Origin: Lingula anatina
Lineage: Eukaryota; Brachiopoda; Lingulata; Lingulida; Lingulidae
Reading direction: 5' to 3'
Assembly: GCF_001039355.2 (NCBI RefSeq)
Contig: NW_019773625.1
Span: forward strand, 1,137,522-1,201,521
DNA length: 64,000 nt
How positions within the stretch are numbered: position 1 is the first letter of the stretch; each line of letters opens with the position of its first letter. Positions 1-11,890 of the stretch are shown here, one piece after another. The position numbers were made by a program, and so were the translations under genes. A model generated the notes under the pieces. It was not told where the DNA came from. It did not search any database and worked only from the letters and a program-made list of their open reading frames with translations.

Positions 1-600
1 CCCCCAAACCTAGTATATTTGATCGAAGACAACAATCAGCGGTCATCTTGGTCGCAGCGCACGACGGAGAGAGACCGTAATACACAGTTCGGCTGCCGTG
101 GCGAAGGCTACCTGTGCGCCGCACATACCGATCTGCGGTTGTAGTGGCCTCCCCGCATGGAGGAGAGGCCGTAGTGCCGAGGCCGGCTTCTGCAGGGAAG
201 GCTACGTATGCGTCGAAGACACTGACCCGCGAACGGCGAGATGAGGACGCATTCACGCGTAAAGCTCCGCCCGACTTTAACGGTAAAGGCAACGAACCTG
301 GTCGCGGAAGACACTTATAAATCGCAGATGAAGGCTACCTGCACGTGCGCCATAGACACTGATCGGCTGTCGTCTCGGTTTCAGTGCACGGAAAGGAGCA
401 CCGGTACCACTCAGCTTCCATAGTAAAGGTTATCTGGCCGTGGCAGACGCTAATCGTCGGCCGTCTCTCCCTCCGTCCACTCCCGTTCTGAGCGCCAGGA
501 TTGTTTTTGAAAAACGACACTAGTTTCTGGCTGCCAGAATCGCTTTTGAAAAACGACACTACTGATAACGATGCTGTTTTGCGGCCCTAGACAACAGTAC
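1..600. repeat. GC-rich degenerate tandem repeat block
   Basis: This stretch is clearly more GC- and CpG-rich than the rest of the window. A motif close to GAAGGCTACCTG recurs near 104, 197, 330 and, more diverged, 424, so spacing is about 93-133 bases with related text between. A second short repeat, TTTTGAAAAACGACACTA, occurs near 505 and 545 in an approximately 40-base tandem pair. Reading frames here are open on both strands, as expected for GC-rich repeats, and match no family I know. It may be the edge of a larger minisatellite or transposon lying to the left. Confidence 0.45.
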
Positions 601-773
601 TGCTCTATCTATGGGCCATACACAGTGATCGGGTGAAAGTACGTGTATACCTTTGGTCGCAATTACCGACACTCACACATCATACATTATGGTAACTCTA
701 AATAGATCGTCGGGAGAAGATAACAGAAGGCCTAGCGACGAACAGACAACTTCCGGTCAAAATTGACAGAATT

Positions 774-881
774 CCATGAAATTCGAACTTTCAGAAGTTC
801 TGAGCACCTCCATTTCATGAATTTCGGCCAGAACGATCTTTTCCCAAATTTAATTATTTTCTACTGTTCGAAATTCATGGC
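774..881. repeat. Imperfect inverted repeat, possible small transposon relic
   Basis: CCATGAAATTCGAA (about 774) and TTCGAAATTCATGG (about 868) are near-perfect inverted copies, and a third related word, TTTCATGAATTTCGG, lies between them. The arms are short and no target-site duplication was recognised. Confidence 0.3.
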
Positions 882-1353
882 ACATTACCGTACACCAGAA
901 AGTAGTCCAGCCTTCAAAAAAAATGCTTCAAAATAATAACTCAGCATATAAATCAATGTTAACTATATAACAGTTGCATAACATACTCGGCAATGTGATT
1001 ATATTTTAAGGGGCACTTTCAAAGGTTTAATGTACTAAGAAATATTTAATTCTTTAAACACGTGCATATGGAGGTTGGGTGGATAAAGTGCATTTCAGTT
1101 TCAAAAGAAAGAAAATCAATTAATGAATAAAATACATTTCAGTTGGAACTTTATACCCATTTTTTATTTAATCAAATAAGACAACATTATCAAATAAGAC
1201 ACTTTGAAATGGCCCCAAAAGCAACTACAAATCCCAAATGATGCTGACACTGGGCTCCTAGATTATGGCTGATCTGAATAAAAACAAAGAAGCATTTCAT
1301 CGAATTCAAACCCAAGCTTAACAAGGTTTTTATGGAAGATCAGTAGTACTTAC

Positions 1354-3700
1354 CTTCTCTCCCAGTTCCCTCGAAATTTCAAGGTGTCTTTCACAGCAGG
1401 CGATTGCCTCTTCAAATTTACCCAGAACTTTTAGCGTATTCCCCAGGTTACCGCTGGCTTTTGCTTCCCCAAGTTTGTCTCCTATTGTTCTAGAAATGTT
1501 AACAAGTAGAATAATAAGCTAGGACACTGTTCTTTAAACAAAAATATTTTTGATAAAACGTGACACAATACCATTAGTATTTATTTACAGTATTGTTTTC
1601 CATTTATCTACAAAGAAAATCTTAAGGAGCAAGGAAAACTTAGGATTGAGAATTGAACTACATCAAACTGCCAGTGGACAGCAGTGGAAAACTTGATTTT
1701 CCTTTTCAAAAAAGCCATAGACAATGTTCAAGAAAACTATTTAACTCTGCAGTAAATAAATGTTAGCATAAAAAAAAAAAAAAAAAAAAACTGAACCTTT
1801 TAAACGCTAGTGTCATTCCACCATATTTCTTGCTTTTTTTACAACTATTCAATTTTTTTTTTTAATTTCTCTAGTCAAAGAAAAATAGTTTGAGGAATGG
1901 ACAACCTAAGTGTGTACACTGATTAGATCTACTATTCAAAATCACTCTAAAAGAGGAAATTAAAATCAGGACGAACAGAAAATATTATCATATAACAAAG
2001 AGTGCTCATGAACGTGCACTATTTTTAGAGTAAATGGTCATTTCTTTCATTTCTTCTCTTCCTTCAAGTACCAATTAAATGAAAAAATTGCAATTAACCA
2101 CTCTTTCTTCTGTGAAATAAAATTTCCTCAGTGCTCTTCAGCGTATGACAAAAAAAAAAAAAAAAGAAAAAAGTCAATCAACCCAGTTCACAGATACCAT
2201 GTGGACACATTAAAAGTATTCTGTACTGGCTGACATACATAAAACCTCTAAAATAAAAGACTTGGAGCATTCCTTTGCTAAATCACGACGTAATTGCTGG
2301 TTGCTGAGATATTGACCAATCAATATTATACGGAGTTCCACTAGGAAATAAAAAGGAATCAATCAAAAGAACCAGAAAAAAAAAGAGATTCCAGGATCAT
2401 TAACGAGAGGGCCGCTGGGTTAAATCATGTATGAAATATAAAGAGTGTATATGTTGAATCATGGACGTCATTCCTATATCCAAGTCCATCAGCCAGGTGT
2501 ATGTTTTCCATGAACGTTCTCATTTTGTTACAAATCATTAAATGAAGTGAAAATATTTAATAAAGGTTATCTATCCAGTCTGACTTGAACAGCTTGGGCA
2601 ATTTTCAAAGTTTTTAGCAATGGTGACTAAGACCATACATATTGCCCATGTTTGTAAAATTCAATTCTTTAATCTATCAGGTGGGAAACCACCTTCTGTG
2701 GCCTAAAAATAAATAATAACATTCTACCCATTTGCAGTTATTTTGCATTTTGATTATTTCGGAGGTTACTGAGAGAAGCAAGGATGATCACCAGGTATTG
2801 ATAAGGCAGAAACCACCAAATACGCCAATCCTGCCCATTATACAGGGGGGTCCAAAAAGAAGTTTCCAGTTTTGATAAAGTACCATTTTCTGCTGAAGGG
2901 AAAACTTGACAATTTTTTTTTTTCATAAACTTGTCTCAGAGCATGTAAGCTTTGTGTGGTGTATTTTTTCCTTGTATACCATCATTTGTGAGCACAGCTC
3001 AATAGTTTTTTATGTGTTCAAACCAAACTCCATGGCACTGCATCACTGAGTGCTCAGCATGTCATGCAAAATTCCCTGATCACCATTCGATTATTATTCT
3101 TGAGAGTATGGATAGTTTGGGGACTGTTGGCATAGGCACTGTTTATAAGGTATTCTCACAGAAACAATTTAGATTGTTTTCAGGTTTATAGGTTCTTGAG
3201 CTCGCAGCCGAACTATTTTCAATATGGGAGTTATGTGCTCTACACAGCATCCTGCACATGAATACTAGTAACAAACAGAATGGATAAGAAGGCAGATGAC
3301 TGTTTTGTGATTTGCTTGCGGTGCTCAGCTGGTGACTACAATTTTTTAAATTCACGCCATGAAATGTTTGAGTTGTTAAGTCAGCATTCACAATCACAGA
3401 CCCAAGGCTTAAGAACACAAACGGCTATTTTGTGCATAGAGCTCAAACATAATGCACAGTCTAGTAATAATACCCACCTTGCTAAATTCAAATCATGTCT
3501 GTGATACTCCAATGCCTTTCCATACTCTCCAAGATAAAAGTACGCATTTCCAAGTTGACTGTATATAGCTGTCAGAGTCTTCAAATCGTCAGTGCCTATT
3601 TGGACTGCGGCCTCGAAGTATTGGACTCCAGCGCGGCAGTCTCCCGCCTTGCACAGCCGTTCCCCTTCCAGGGCCAGCTCCATACAAGAGCCCTCCATAT
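1354..3700 (-). CDS. GPSM2: G-protein-signalling modulator (LGN/Pins-like), two 5' exons, partial
   Basis: Two minus-strand exons join in frame. Exon A runs 3700-3478: acceptor CAG before ATATGG, possible Met at 3698-3696, donor GTGGGT. Exon B runs 1489-1354: acceptor TAG, donor GTAAGT. The split codon AG|A gives Arg. The protein reads MEGSCMELALEGERLCKAGD and onward through YSQLGNAYFYLGEYGKALEY and GEAKASGNLGNTLKVLGKFE to ISRELGEK. These are the first TPR units of LGN/Pins/AGS3. Family members bridge Galpha-GDP (C-terminal GoLoco motifs) to NuMA/Mud at the cell cortex and orient the mitotic spindle. Only TPR1 and TPR2 are present. Later TPR and GoLoco exons must lie left of the window or in undetected small exons. 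In vertebrates residues precede this Met, so an upstream first exon is possible; I could not place it. Family assignment is strong. The choice between GPSM1 and GPSM2 is uncertain. Confidence 0.85.
2838..2860. repeat. Mariner-like terminal motif inside a GPSM intron
   Basis: The sequence ACAGGGGGGTCCAAAAAGA resembles the CAGGGTGTCCNAAAAG terminus seen on many mariner-type elements. I did not find the opposite terminus or a transposase frame, so this is a solitary end or a chance match. Confidence 0.25.
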
Positions 3701-6700
3701 CTGGTAAAAATATCAAGAATGAAAACATTCCAGTCAACATGATGAACCATCTTGATTGATTTCACTCACACTCTCATTCAGAGATAATCTGTGCAGGAGC
3801 TAAAATGAAAATTGTTAGATTAATGAAATTTCTACCCCCCCCCCCCCCACCCCCCACCAACATAATCAGAGTTACAAGTAGTATTTCCTTTACCATTCCC
3901 ACAAAACAACATGACAAGTAAAATGGGGCAGAACCAAGAAATTTGATCATCTGAGCCCTACATATTACAGTTACAATGGCCTCCTCATCATTTGCCAATG
4001 CAGGCGAGGAAATAAATATATTTTTTAATCGGTTTGCCCTAGCCCCTCCTCAAAGCAAAGTCCTGAATCCCCCCCGTGAAGGTCTTGTACTTGAATGAAG
4101 CTTAACCCCGCTATCTTTTACACAGAGCTGTAAACCCAGGCGATGTGTCCTCCTGAAACCAATTAGATCAATACCAATATATTTTCATCTCCCAAAAGAA
4201 CAACACACAGAATGGGCCAATTTCATTACACAGCTGGCTAATCACCACATTACTGTACTTGGAGTGATACTGCAGACTTTAACAATAGTCATATAAACTG
4301 TCGATTTGTTGAGATTTATGAGCAATTAAAACCTAATTTTCTGATTTTCAGACAACTAATTTTGAACTGCAACATAACTTCTATAGACATAAATTTTGAT
4401 AACTTACGGTTAAATGTCTCTTTTTTTTTCACTTAAAGGGAAGTTTTTTAAAAGTGGTAAAATATCTGTTAATAGTCAATGTTCAGGTAATTAGCTTTCT
4501 TGCACAGCAAGAATGTTTAAATTATATTCCCATTCGATTGTTTTTTATGTCAAACAGAAAAATTGAGAAATTGAGTGATTTCCGGTCAGCAAACATGAAA
4601 TTGCATTTCACCATGACTTCCTAGTTCAGCATGCACTAGTACTTGCTAAGTCACAGAGCCCTAAAAACTCTTCCACCATTCTTGCTAACTCTGTTATCAC
4701 CTGTTTTAACCACACTAAATTGTAAAAAATATTTTACAATCTTTCAGATTAATCATGGATTTAAAAAAAAAACTCAAATTGTGCGTAAACATAGTAAAAG
4801 TGAAAAGTATTGAAGGATAATTTATGAGATTTTATCAGATCATGACTCTAGTATCTTTTTCTCTATCCATCTATAGCTAGTGTATATACACACACACACA
4901 CAGTTTATGTTTGACACAATCAAAAGTAATAGGACAAATATAATGACCTTTTACAGAAAACTGAGACAAAAAAAATCGAATTACTGTCACTGAAGGCTGT
5001 CAATTGCAAAAGGGAAATTGCATGTATAAAAAAATTGACTTTTGTGATGCTTTATCAGATTTAACTAGCGAGAAAACTGCATTATCCTCACATCATTTTT
5101 CTGAAATACACATAAAGACATGAGACAAAAATACAATTCTATGCCCTGGTTTCAAAGTAATATCACATTTATTCAAGCACATGCCAACTTCATGTGTCAT
5201 CTAAGAAAAACTGCTCAGTTTCAAGCAAGTCTTAGAAATCTTAAAAGCATTTGTACACAGTGGCCTACAGGAAATGTCAATCTTACGTCACATTTCTGTT
5301 AAAACCTCTTAATAAATTTTTCACAAAATCCAGGATATGTTGTCAAAGATGTGTAATTCTTGGAAAAGACAGGTTAAACAGTTAAAATTCTATAAAACAG
5401 TTAATTAGAAATTGGCTGTATACATTATAGCTTTAAATCATACATTTTAAAACTAATTATTATAACTTTCCCAGTTACTTTTTACCATCGTTTCACCTAC
5501 AGCTAAATAAACAAGTAAGTAAAACAGGTCTTACTTTTAATAGTGCACCAAGTGAAGCACAAGCTCTACTATCAATTACTAAGTAGGGTTCCTTTTGCCA
5601 GCCAACTGAGAACAAACTTATATCATTAGTCTTCAGGTCTTTGCTGGTTTCCCTAGAGAAGAGTTGGAGAATCAATGCTCCATCAAGTGTATGTCAATAT
5701 GACGATAAGAACATGTTATCTATCCTTATGGATTTATGATTTCAAAAAGGAAAATGGTCCCAGACTCCCAGGCCAACCATTCTTATACCATGTACGTCTT
5801 ATCTTACGTAAGTTCAAAGAAAACTAATGACTCTCCTCCTTTAAGAAATATGTCACATCCTTCAAGATATGAGTGCAAGTTACTTACCTAAGATAATAAT
5901 TGTTCATTTTTTTTTTTTTTGCCAAATACTTCAGAAAAAAAGACAGTGAATTAGATGTCTACATCAATACAGGATGTCTCTAAGGGGGTATAGGAACAGG
6001 AAATTTGCAATCTACAGATTTCCCACAGAGCTTACGACAATTCAATCACTTGCAAATTAATATTGAGGTCATTAATTCTCTTTTCAATTTCTAATGTTAC
6101 AATTACTAAACAGTATATACAGAAATGGAATGGAATTTTTTAAAGTATCTTCACCACAAATTGACCACACCACTCAGCAGACAAGATCACTGATGAAACT
6201 GACCCAACATTAGTGTGCCTGTTTAAGCCCTCCCCCCAAAACACACACACTTTTTTTTCCAATTTCTGGTAAGAAAAAATTAATAATTCTAAAAATATTT
6301 TTAAAAAGACAAAACATAAATTTTCTAGAGATTTGACCTCATACTTAACTTTACAAAGCAGGCCATTTGGTAACTATTTGTAACTCCCTTCACTCTTAGG
6401 CACAACTGACATCATAATTTAGTAGCTGACAGAACAATGAAGGTGGTATGATTGTCTCACTATGATTCAAAACCCTTACCACAAGGTTTGCCACACGCAG
6501 TTGCTTGCCAAATCCAAAAACATAGTCTTAACTCAACTTGCCAAAGCATCTTTATACCATTACCTAAGTTCAACCAGATGCTATCTCAGTTCACATTTCA
6601 ATTTATTTTATCCCCAGAAGATTGCTTCAATTCCTTGGTAAATGCCTTTAGGAACAGATATTCCAGGGATCATGGTTAGGTATCTTTATTTACAAAACGC

Positions 6701-7315
6701 ATCAGTCTTATCAAATTAATAACAAATGACTGCAGCAAGGGAAAACAAAAGGTGGAAATGTACGTCCATTCATTTTGGTTCCTTATAAATGAGACATGCA
6801 TCCAATCTCACACCTTTAATTTGATGGAAATTTTTTTTCTTTCTTTTTTTTTTTTTTTGTACTGGTACACCAAAGAGATCTCAAAGGCTGTCGAACTAAA
6901 AGCCAACAAGTAACAGATAGTAACACCTTTTATTTTCTTGTCTGTTAACACTAAAAGACAAATTCTCTTAGTAAAAACGTTCACATAAAATTTTTTTCTA
7001 AACAGCTTGTAACCCAATAGTCCAGCATCTAGTAAAAGTAACTAATCTGATATTCTCTGTATCCCTGTATCAGGCAAAACACATGGAGAACTATTCTCAT
7101 TTTGTTAGCTAATGATACCATACATTTTGGAGGGAGGCACAGGCTGCTGTGCACAGGGCACTCCATTTCTAAAAGAGAAGGAAGTTTTTTCATCATAAAT
7201 TGACCATACTTGGCCGCAATCAGATTGAAGATAAGAAAAGAGAAAAAAATTTACTGTTAGAAAAAGACTGTATAATAGCATTCAATTTAAACCATCATCT
7301 TACAACATGTCATAC

Positions 7316-7539
7316 ACCCCATTTCCATAGATTTTTAGATCATCTATCCCTGTGGGGAGTCTCACTAGATTACTGTCAGCTTGGACAGCTTAAGCGTCTG
7401 TCCGGCCTACTAAAAGCTGTAAGGGGGTAATTAACTATGGTGCCTGCTCGGCTGACTGCAATTAAGCGTGAACCCCCTGGGAGTTAGGTCGATCTAAAAC
7501 TTAATCTTTAGATCGATCTAAATCTCTGGGAAAGCACCC
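7316..7539 (+). mobile_element. GATCGATC-ended MITE/SINE-like element, copy A
   Basis: The copy begins ACCCCATTTCCATAGATT and ends TCTCTGGGAAAGCACCC. The ends form an imperfect terminal inverted repeat carrying TTTAGATCGATCTA (one base lost in the left copy). The core AAGCTGTAAGGGGGTAATTA and the flanking GGGAGTCTCACTAGATTACT are shared with the copies at 13973, 27813, 28320, 28490 and 55038. No coding capacity. The superfamily is not recognised. Confidence 0.8.
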
Positions 7540-9939
7540 ATATTTTAAGTATTGTAAAGCGATATGGTATGGCATACAATGGCAGTCTGTACAATTAAAG
7601 TCACATTATTATCTTATGTTCAGGAAAGGTTACAAGAATCACTTCAAGTATGAGAGTCAGTCTACTGGTAAATCAGTTAATCACCTGTGTTAAATAGTGT
7701 GGACCATATGCCTGTGCAACTGTACACTGAAATTCAGGGTAGCTAATGAAAATAAAATATATACTAGAGAATTAATATAAGCCAATTGCCTCAAGTAGTT
7801 GATCCACTCTTTTTCCCCAATTTCACAAGTGTAATAATTTATTTGTTTTATACAGATATTCTGGGTCCACTTCTGAATCATGCAATCTCAAATTCATTTT
7901 ATTTCAAAATGTCCTGGATTTCACTTAGCCATGGTGACACCATTTGTTGACAATTTTTAAAGAGAATGAAGCAGTTATATAATCTTTCTTCAAGTCTTTC
8001 CCTTCCTAAAAAAATTTTTTTTTACGGTTTTACCCGACACCTTCCTTTAACTGAAGAACCTGGAAATTACATATGGCTGACACAGAGTAAAAAAAAAAAA
8101 AACTTCTCTGATTGTAAGTCACATTTTACGTTATTAGCAAAAACTAAAATCATGCAAAACTGGGCTTAGCTACAGTATCTCTCCTCTGTATCTCTGTACA
8201 CCCGATAGACTTTTTTCTTAAACACCATTCATTATTCAAGATTTTTGACATTTTCCAAGAACGACAGTTAATAGGAAGTAGCTAACATGATGAAGCAGCA
8301 GACAACAGAACTGTGGGCTGGCAGAAGCCACACATTCATTATGGAAACACATCATGAACAAATGAGACCGAATATATAGCTTTTGTATGTTGTGCTAACA
8401 AGGGATCCTGGCTTGCCTTGCTTTGCTTTTTTCCCTGTTTTAGGTGCTGAAAATATCAGTTTTGTATAAACAGTTTTGCCTCTTTGTCATCTTTAACAAC
8501 AAAAAACACCCCCTCCCTGTTTAAACAGCACAAAAGGAGCGCAACAAAAAAATCTGATTTTCCTGGAAATTTTCAAATCTTGAATTAACTTTGGACTACG
8601 CTATGAAACAGTAGTACCATGTACAAGACTGTATGCAGAATTTAGCTGGGTTAAACCAATTTTGAATTTTTTGTTTCAAGTTTTTGAGCCAATCTCGTAA
8701 TGGAGTAGGGGTTAGCCAATTTTACATGTGATCATAAAAAATCAAATCTAAAACTTACTAGTTACTTCATAGGTTGCATTTTTTCATGATAGGTTTACTT
8801 TGTCTCTTAGTTCACAACTGGCATCTTTATTCTTTTCTAGCTCTATTAAGGTGCATGTCCACAAAAAATGAAACTAACAAAATGTATGATTTTAAAAATG
8901 TTAAGTACACAAACAACTTCTTGTTCAAGTAATTTTGAGTCTGAGAGCAAGTAATTACTTTTTGATCATATTTTAACAGATAAATTAAATGACATGAATT
9001 ATGTCTCAAAAAATAATCAAATTTACCCTTTCCCGACGAACCCTGCATCATGATACAGTTAAAACCCTGACTGATTTCAAAAGACACTAAGAACTGAGCT
9101 CAAAGAGATGGCGGAATTTTTGGGGAAAAAATATCGCTTATGCATGGGTTAAGGACTTTTTTATTTTCCCAGATTGTTACCGAGTTACAGCAAGTGTCAG
9201 GAAAGGTGGATCAAAGGTTGGTTAGTGGGAAGAAAAATACCATTTGCACCAGGAAAATTTGTTCATTTAAAGTACAAGATTTTCACAGAAAAATCATAAC
9301 TTCACAGACTGGTTTCACTAGGCAAGGCAATCACAATCAAATCAAACATCTCCTGGGATAGACCATAGCCATTAAGAGTGACCCGATGCAATCCTGACCT
9401 GAAAGAAAACAGTGGTCAAGAAGACATCACTTCCTCTTGCTGCTTACATCCCTCAATATCATGCAGATGTTTTTTCTAGATGAACAGCTTTTACTGAGTA
9501 GTGAATAGTAAATGGCTGATGGTGCCTTCCTGGGTTATGAATCCCAGTTAACTATATTGATTTTTTAATCTAAGTAACTGGTGGAGTAATTTCAAGCAAC
9601 TTCAGAGTACGGGCACATCTGATGTTGGTTAGACATAGCATTGGGTCCACACAAAACAATATCCTGTGCCAAGAAGTAAAAGGTGCTTGAACGCTTTTAA
9701 TTACAGTACTAGTATGTACATGGACATTCAGCAGAGAATAATGCATAAAGCCATGTTATTAAAGGAAACATCTTCACAAGGAAACGAATAATGTGGTACT
9801 GTGACAAGTACATGAGTGAGCGAATCTAGAGAATCTAGGCAAACATTAAACAGTAGAATTTTTCACCATTTCATGTACGACACAGGCAATGAAAAATAAA
9901 TTGACCTTAACTTGTTTTCTTCGTTATACAGTTTTTTTT

Positions 9940-9942
<3 letters not shown>

Positions 9943-9976
<34 letters not shown>
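9943..9976 (+). repeat. GA dinucleotide microsatellite
   Basis: About 17 GA units after a T-run. It lies about 25 bases left of the inverted-repeat element at 10000. Confidence 0.9.
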
Positions 9977-9977
<1 letters not shown>

Positions 9978-9999
9978 GGAAAATATCCATTTAAAAATA

Positions 10000-10361
10000 C
10001 AGACATGCTGAAAACTTTTCAGAATGGCCGGACATTTGGACCAGCAGTAATGAAAATTTTGTCGGACCAAATGGATTTTTGTCGGACCGAAAATCACTCT
10101 GTTCATTTGAGACAGATACTACCAGTACGATTAGGGTAGCTTACTTTGTTTGTGAATGTGATAGTTTTGAAAAGGAGGAGAAAAATGCTTTGGGTTTTAT
10201 ATAATTTTATTAATGAAGTATGTCAAAAGATGACTGTAAATTCAAAATTGCGGTTCTTAAAGCTCTTGTCGGTCCTTTGGACCGACCAAGTCCAATTTTC
10301 TACCGGTCCAGACAAATTTTCCTGGTCATGACCGATCGGACCGACAGTTTCAGCATGTCTG
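10000..10361. mobile_element. hAT-like MITE with perfect 14-bp terminal inverted repeats
   Basis: The left end CAGACATGCTGAAA is the exact reverse complement of the right end TTTCAGCATGTCTG. The interior repeats the word GTCGGACC several times in both orientations, giving partial internal symmetry. The CAG...CTG termini are common in hAT elements. The flanking 8 bases (AT-rich on both sides) are similar but not identical, so the target-site duplication is not certain. There is no transposase frame. Confidence 0.65.
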
Positions 10362-11138
10362 AAATATAAAATCAAAATCAAAAATTAAATGTCAAAAAAG
10401 GCAGCAAAGCTGTTTAATGTTCAGTCAAAAAGCAGAACATATTGATGCAAGTGCAAAATCATTCTTAGGTCAAATTTGATGCAATATTGCATAATGTGTA
10501 ACAGCATTATCGCCACCAATTTTTGAAATGGACATTCAGAAAATTGGGCTGGTGTATATGGATATACATAAAAAGAAGGTATGCAGTATCTAATAACATC
10601 TTTAAAGGCATGCAATGCACTTTTGATCTTTATAGAAAAAAATAATTGATTTTCCTGGAAAACTGAACGGTTTTCCCCCTTTTCACCATGGTATACCCTA
10701 TCCAAAACAATGGAGACTACTGGTACATGATTTCTATAAGCCTGTTTTATTGATCTAAATTTTTAATATTTATTGTCAATAATGAAATCAAACATTCTCC
10801 ATCTCCATTATAAGAGTAAGGGTGGCTCAAATGCTAGTTTAAAGATCATTATTTAGTTAACACTTTTGGATACAGCCTACTTTGGCAATTAAGCAATGTG
10901 TTGACAATTTTCAGAAAATTTCAACTTTTGCTATTCAGTCTAACACTCATGTAACTTAATGTTACATGATTTTTCAAGAGCTGAATTCAAAAGCAATTTC
11001 AAGGTGGTCTTTTCTGTGAATACAAATATGCACTTTCTACTATATGTGAGCCAGAGAAACAACACTTTTGCACCATCACAAGCGTTCACCAAATTGGAAA
11101 AAAAGGAAATATATTTTGGCAAAGAAAATGAAAAATAC

Positions 11139-11482
11139 TTAAAGGAATAATAACTCTTCATATGAATCTATATTTCACAATAAAAACATTGTGAATAACT
11201 CATAGAAATATAATATATTCTGTTTTACCACAAAAACGGCAGTTATAGCTATTATTCTGATATCTGAGCTTGTCTTTAGACCACGTGACCTCCATTGATG
11301 GCTATACTCTGTTAAAATCTCTTAAGAGGTTTTAACAAAAAACCAAACTTTTTAGAAAAAAACCAGGGACTAACTTTGAATGTAAAAATGGATTCAATAA
11401 CCTTTGGTTGGTATGGGAAAATTGTTGTTTACTCCAGGAAAATTCATTTTTTGGCCGAAACGAAGAGTTATTATCCCTTTAA
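11139..11482. mobile_element. TTAA-flanked MITE, copy 1
   Basis: The element is bounded on both sides by TTAA and has terminal inverted repeats AGGAATAATAACTCTTC (left) and GAAGAGTTATTATCCCT (right). An inner palindrome, AATCTCTTAAGAGGTTTTAA, lies near 11313. The same ends and interior occur at 48075-48711. TTAA target duplication is the hallmark of piggyBac-type transposition. Family placement is inferred from the target site only. Confidence 0.75.
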
Positions 11483-11484
11483 TT

Positions 11485-11890
11485 CATTAATGGTTTATTA
11501 CTGATTTGTGAAAATGGGTGCAAGGCTACAGAGAAATTACATTTTTGCATGACATCACCTAATGACAAATATTTGAAGGGATAACAACTGTCCATTTTAG
11601 CCGAAAAAATGGATTTTACTGCAGTAAATGACAATTTTCCCATACTTACCAATGGTAAAAGAATCCATTCTGCCATTCAATGTCAGTCCCTTTTTTCTAA
11701 AAAGTGCTTTTTTATAACAATATCTTAAGAAATTTATAGTTTAGGGGTTGGGGTTAGCCATCTATGGAAGTCATGTGGTCCTATGGCCAGCATTGATTTC
11801 AGAATAACCACGATTTCGGTGGTAAAAGAGAATTAATTATATTAATATGTCTATGGGTTCTTTACAAAGTATTTATTGTAAAATATGGAT
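11485..11890. mobile_element. Partial inverted copy of the TTAA MITE family
   Basis: Words shared with copy 1 appear here in reverse orientation: GGGATAACAACTG near 11578, GACAATTTTCCCATACTTACC near 11629 (compare GGTATGGGAAAATTGTT near 11410), and TTTCAGAATAACCACGATTTC near 11798. Copies 1 and 2 therefore form a long head-to-head inverted pair that could fold back over several hundred bases. Confidence 0.55.
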
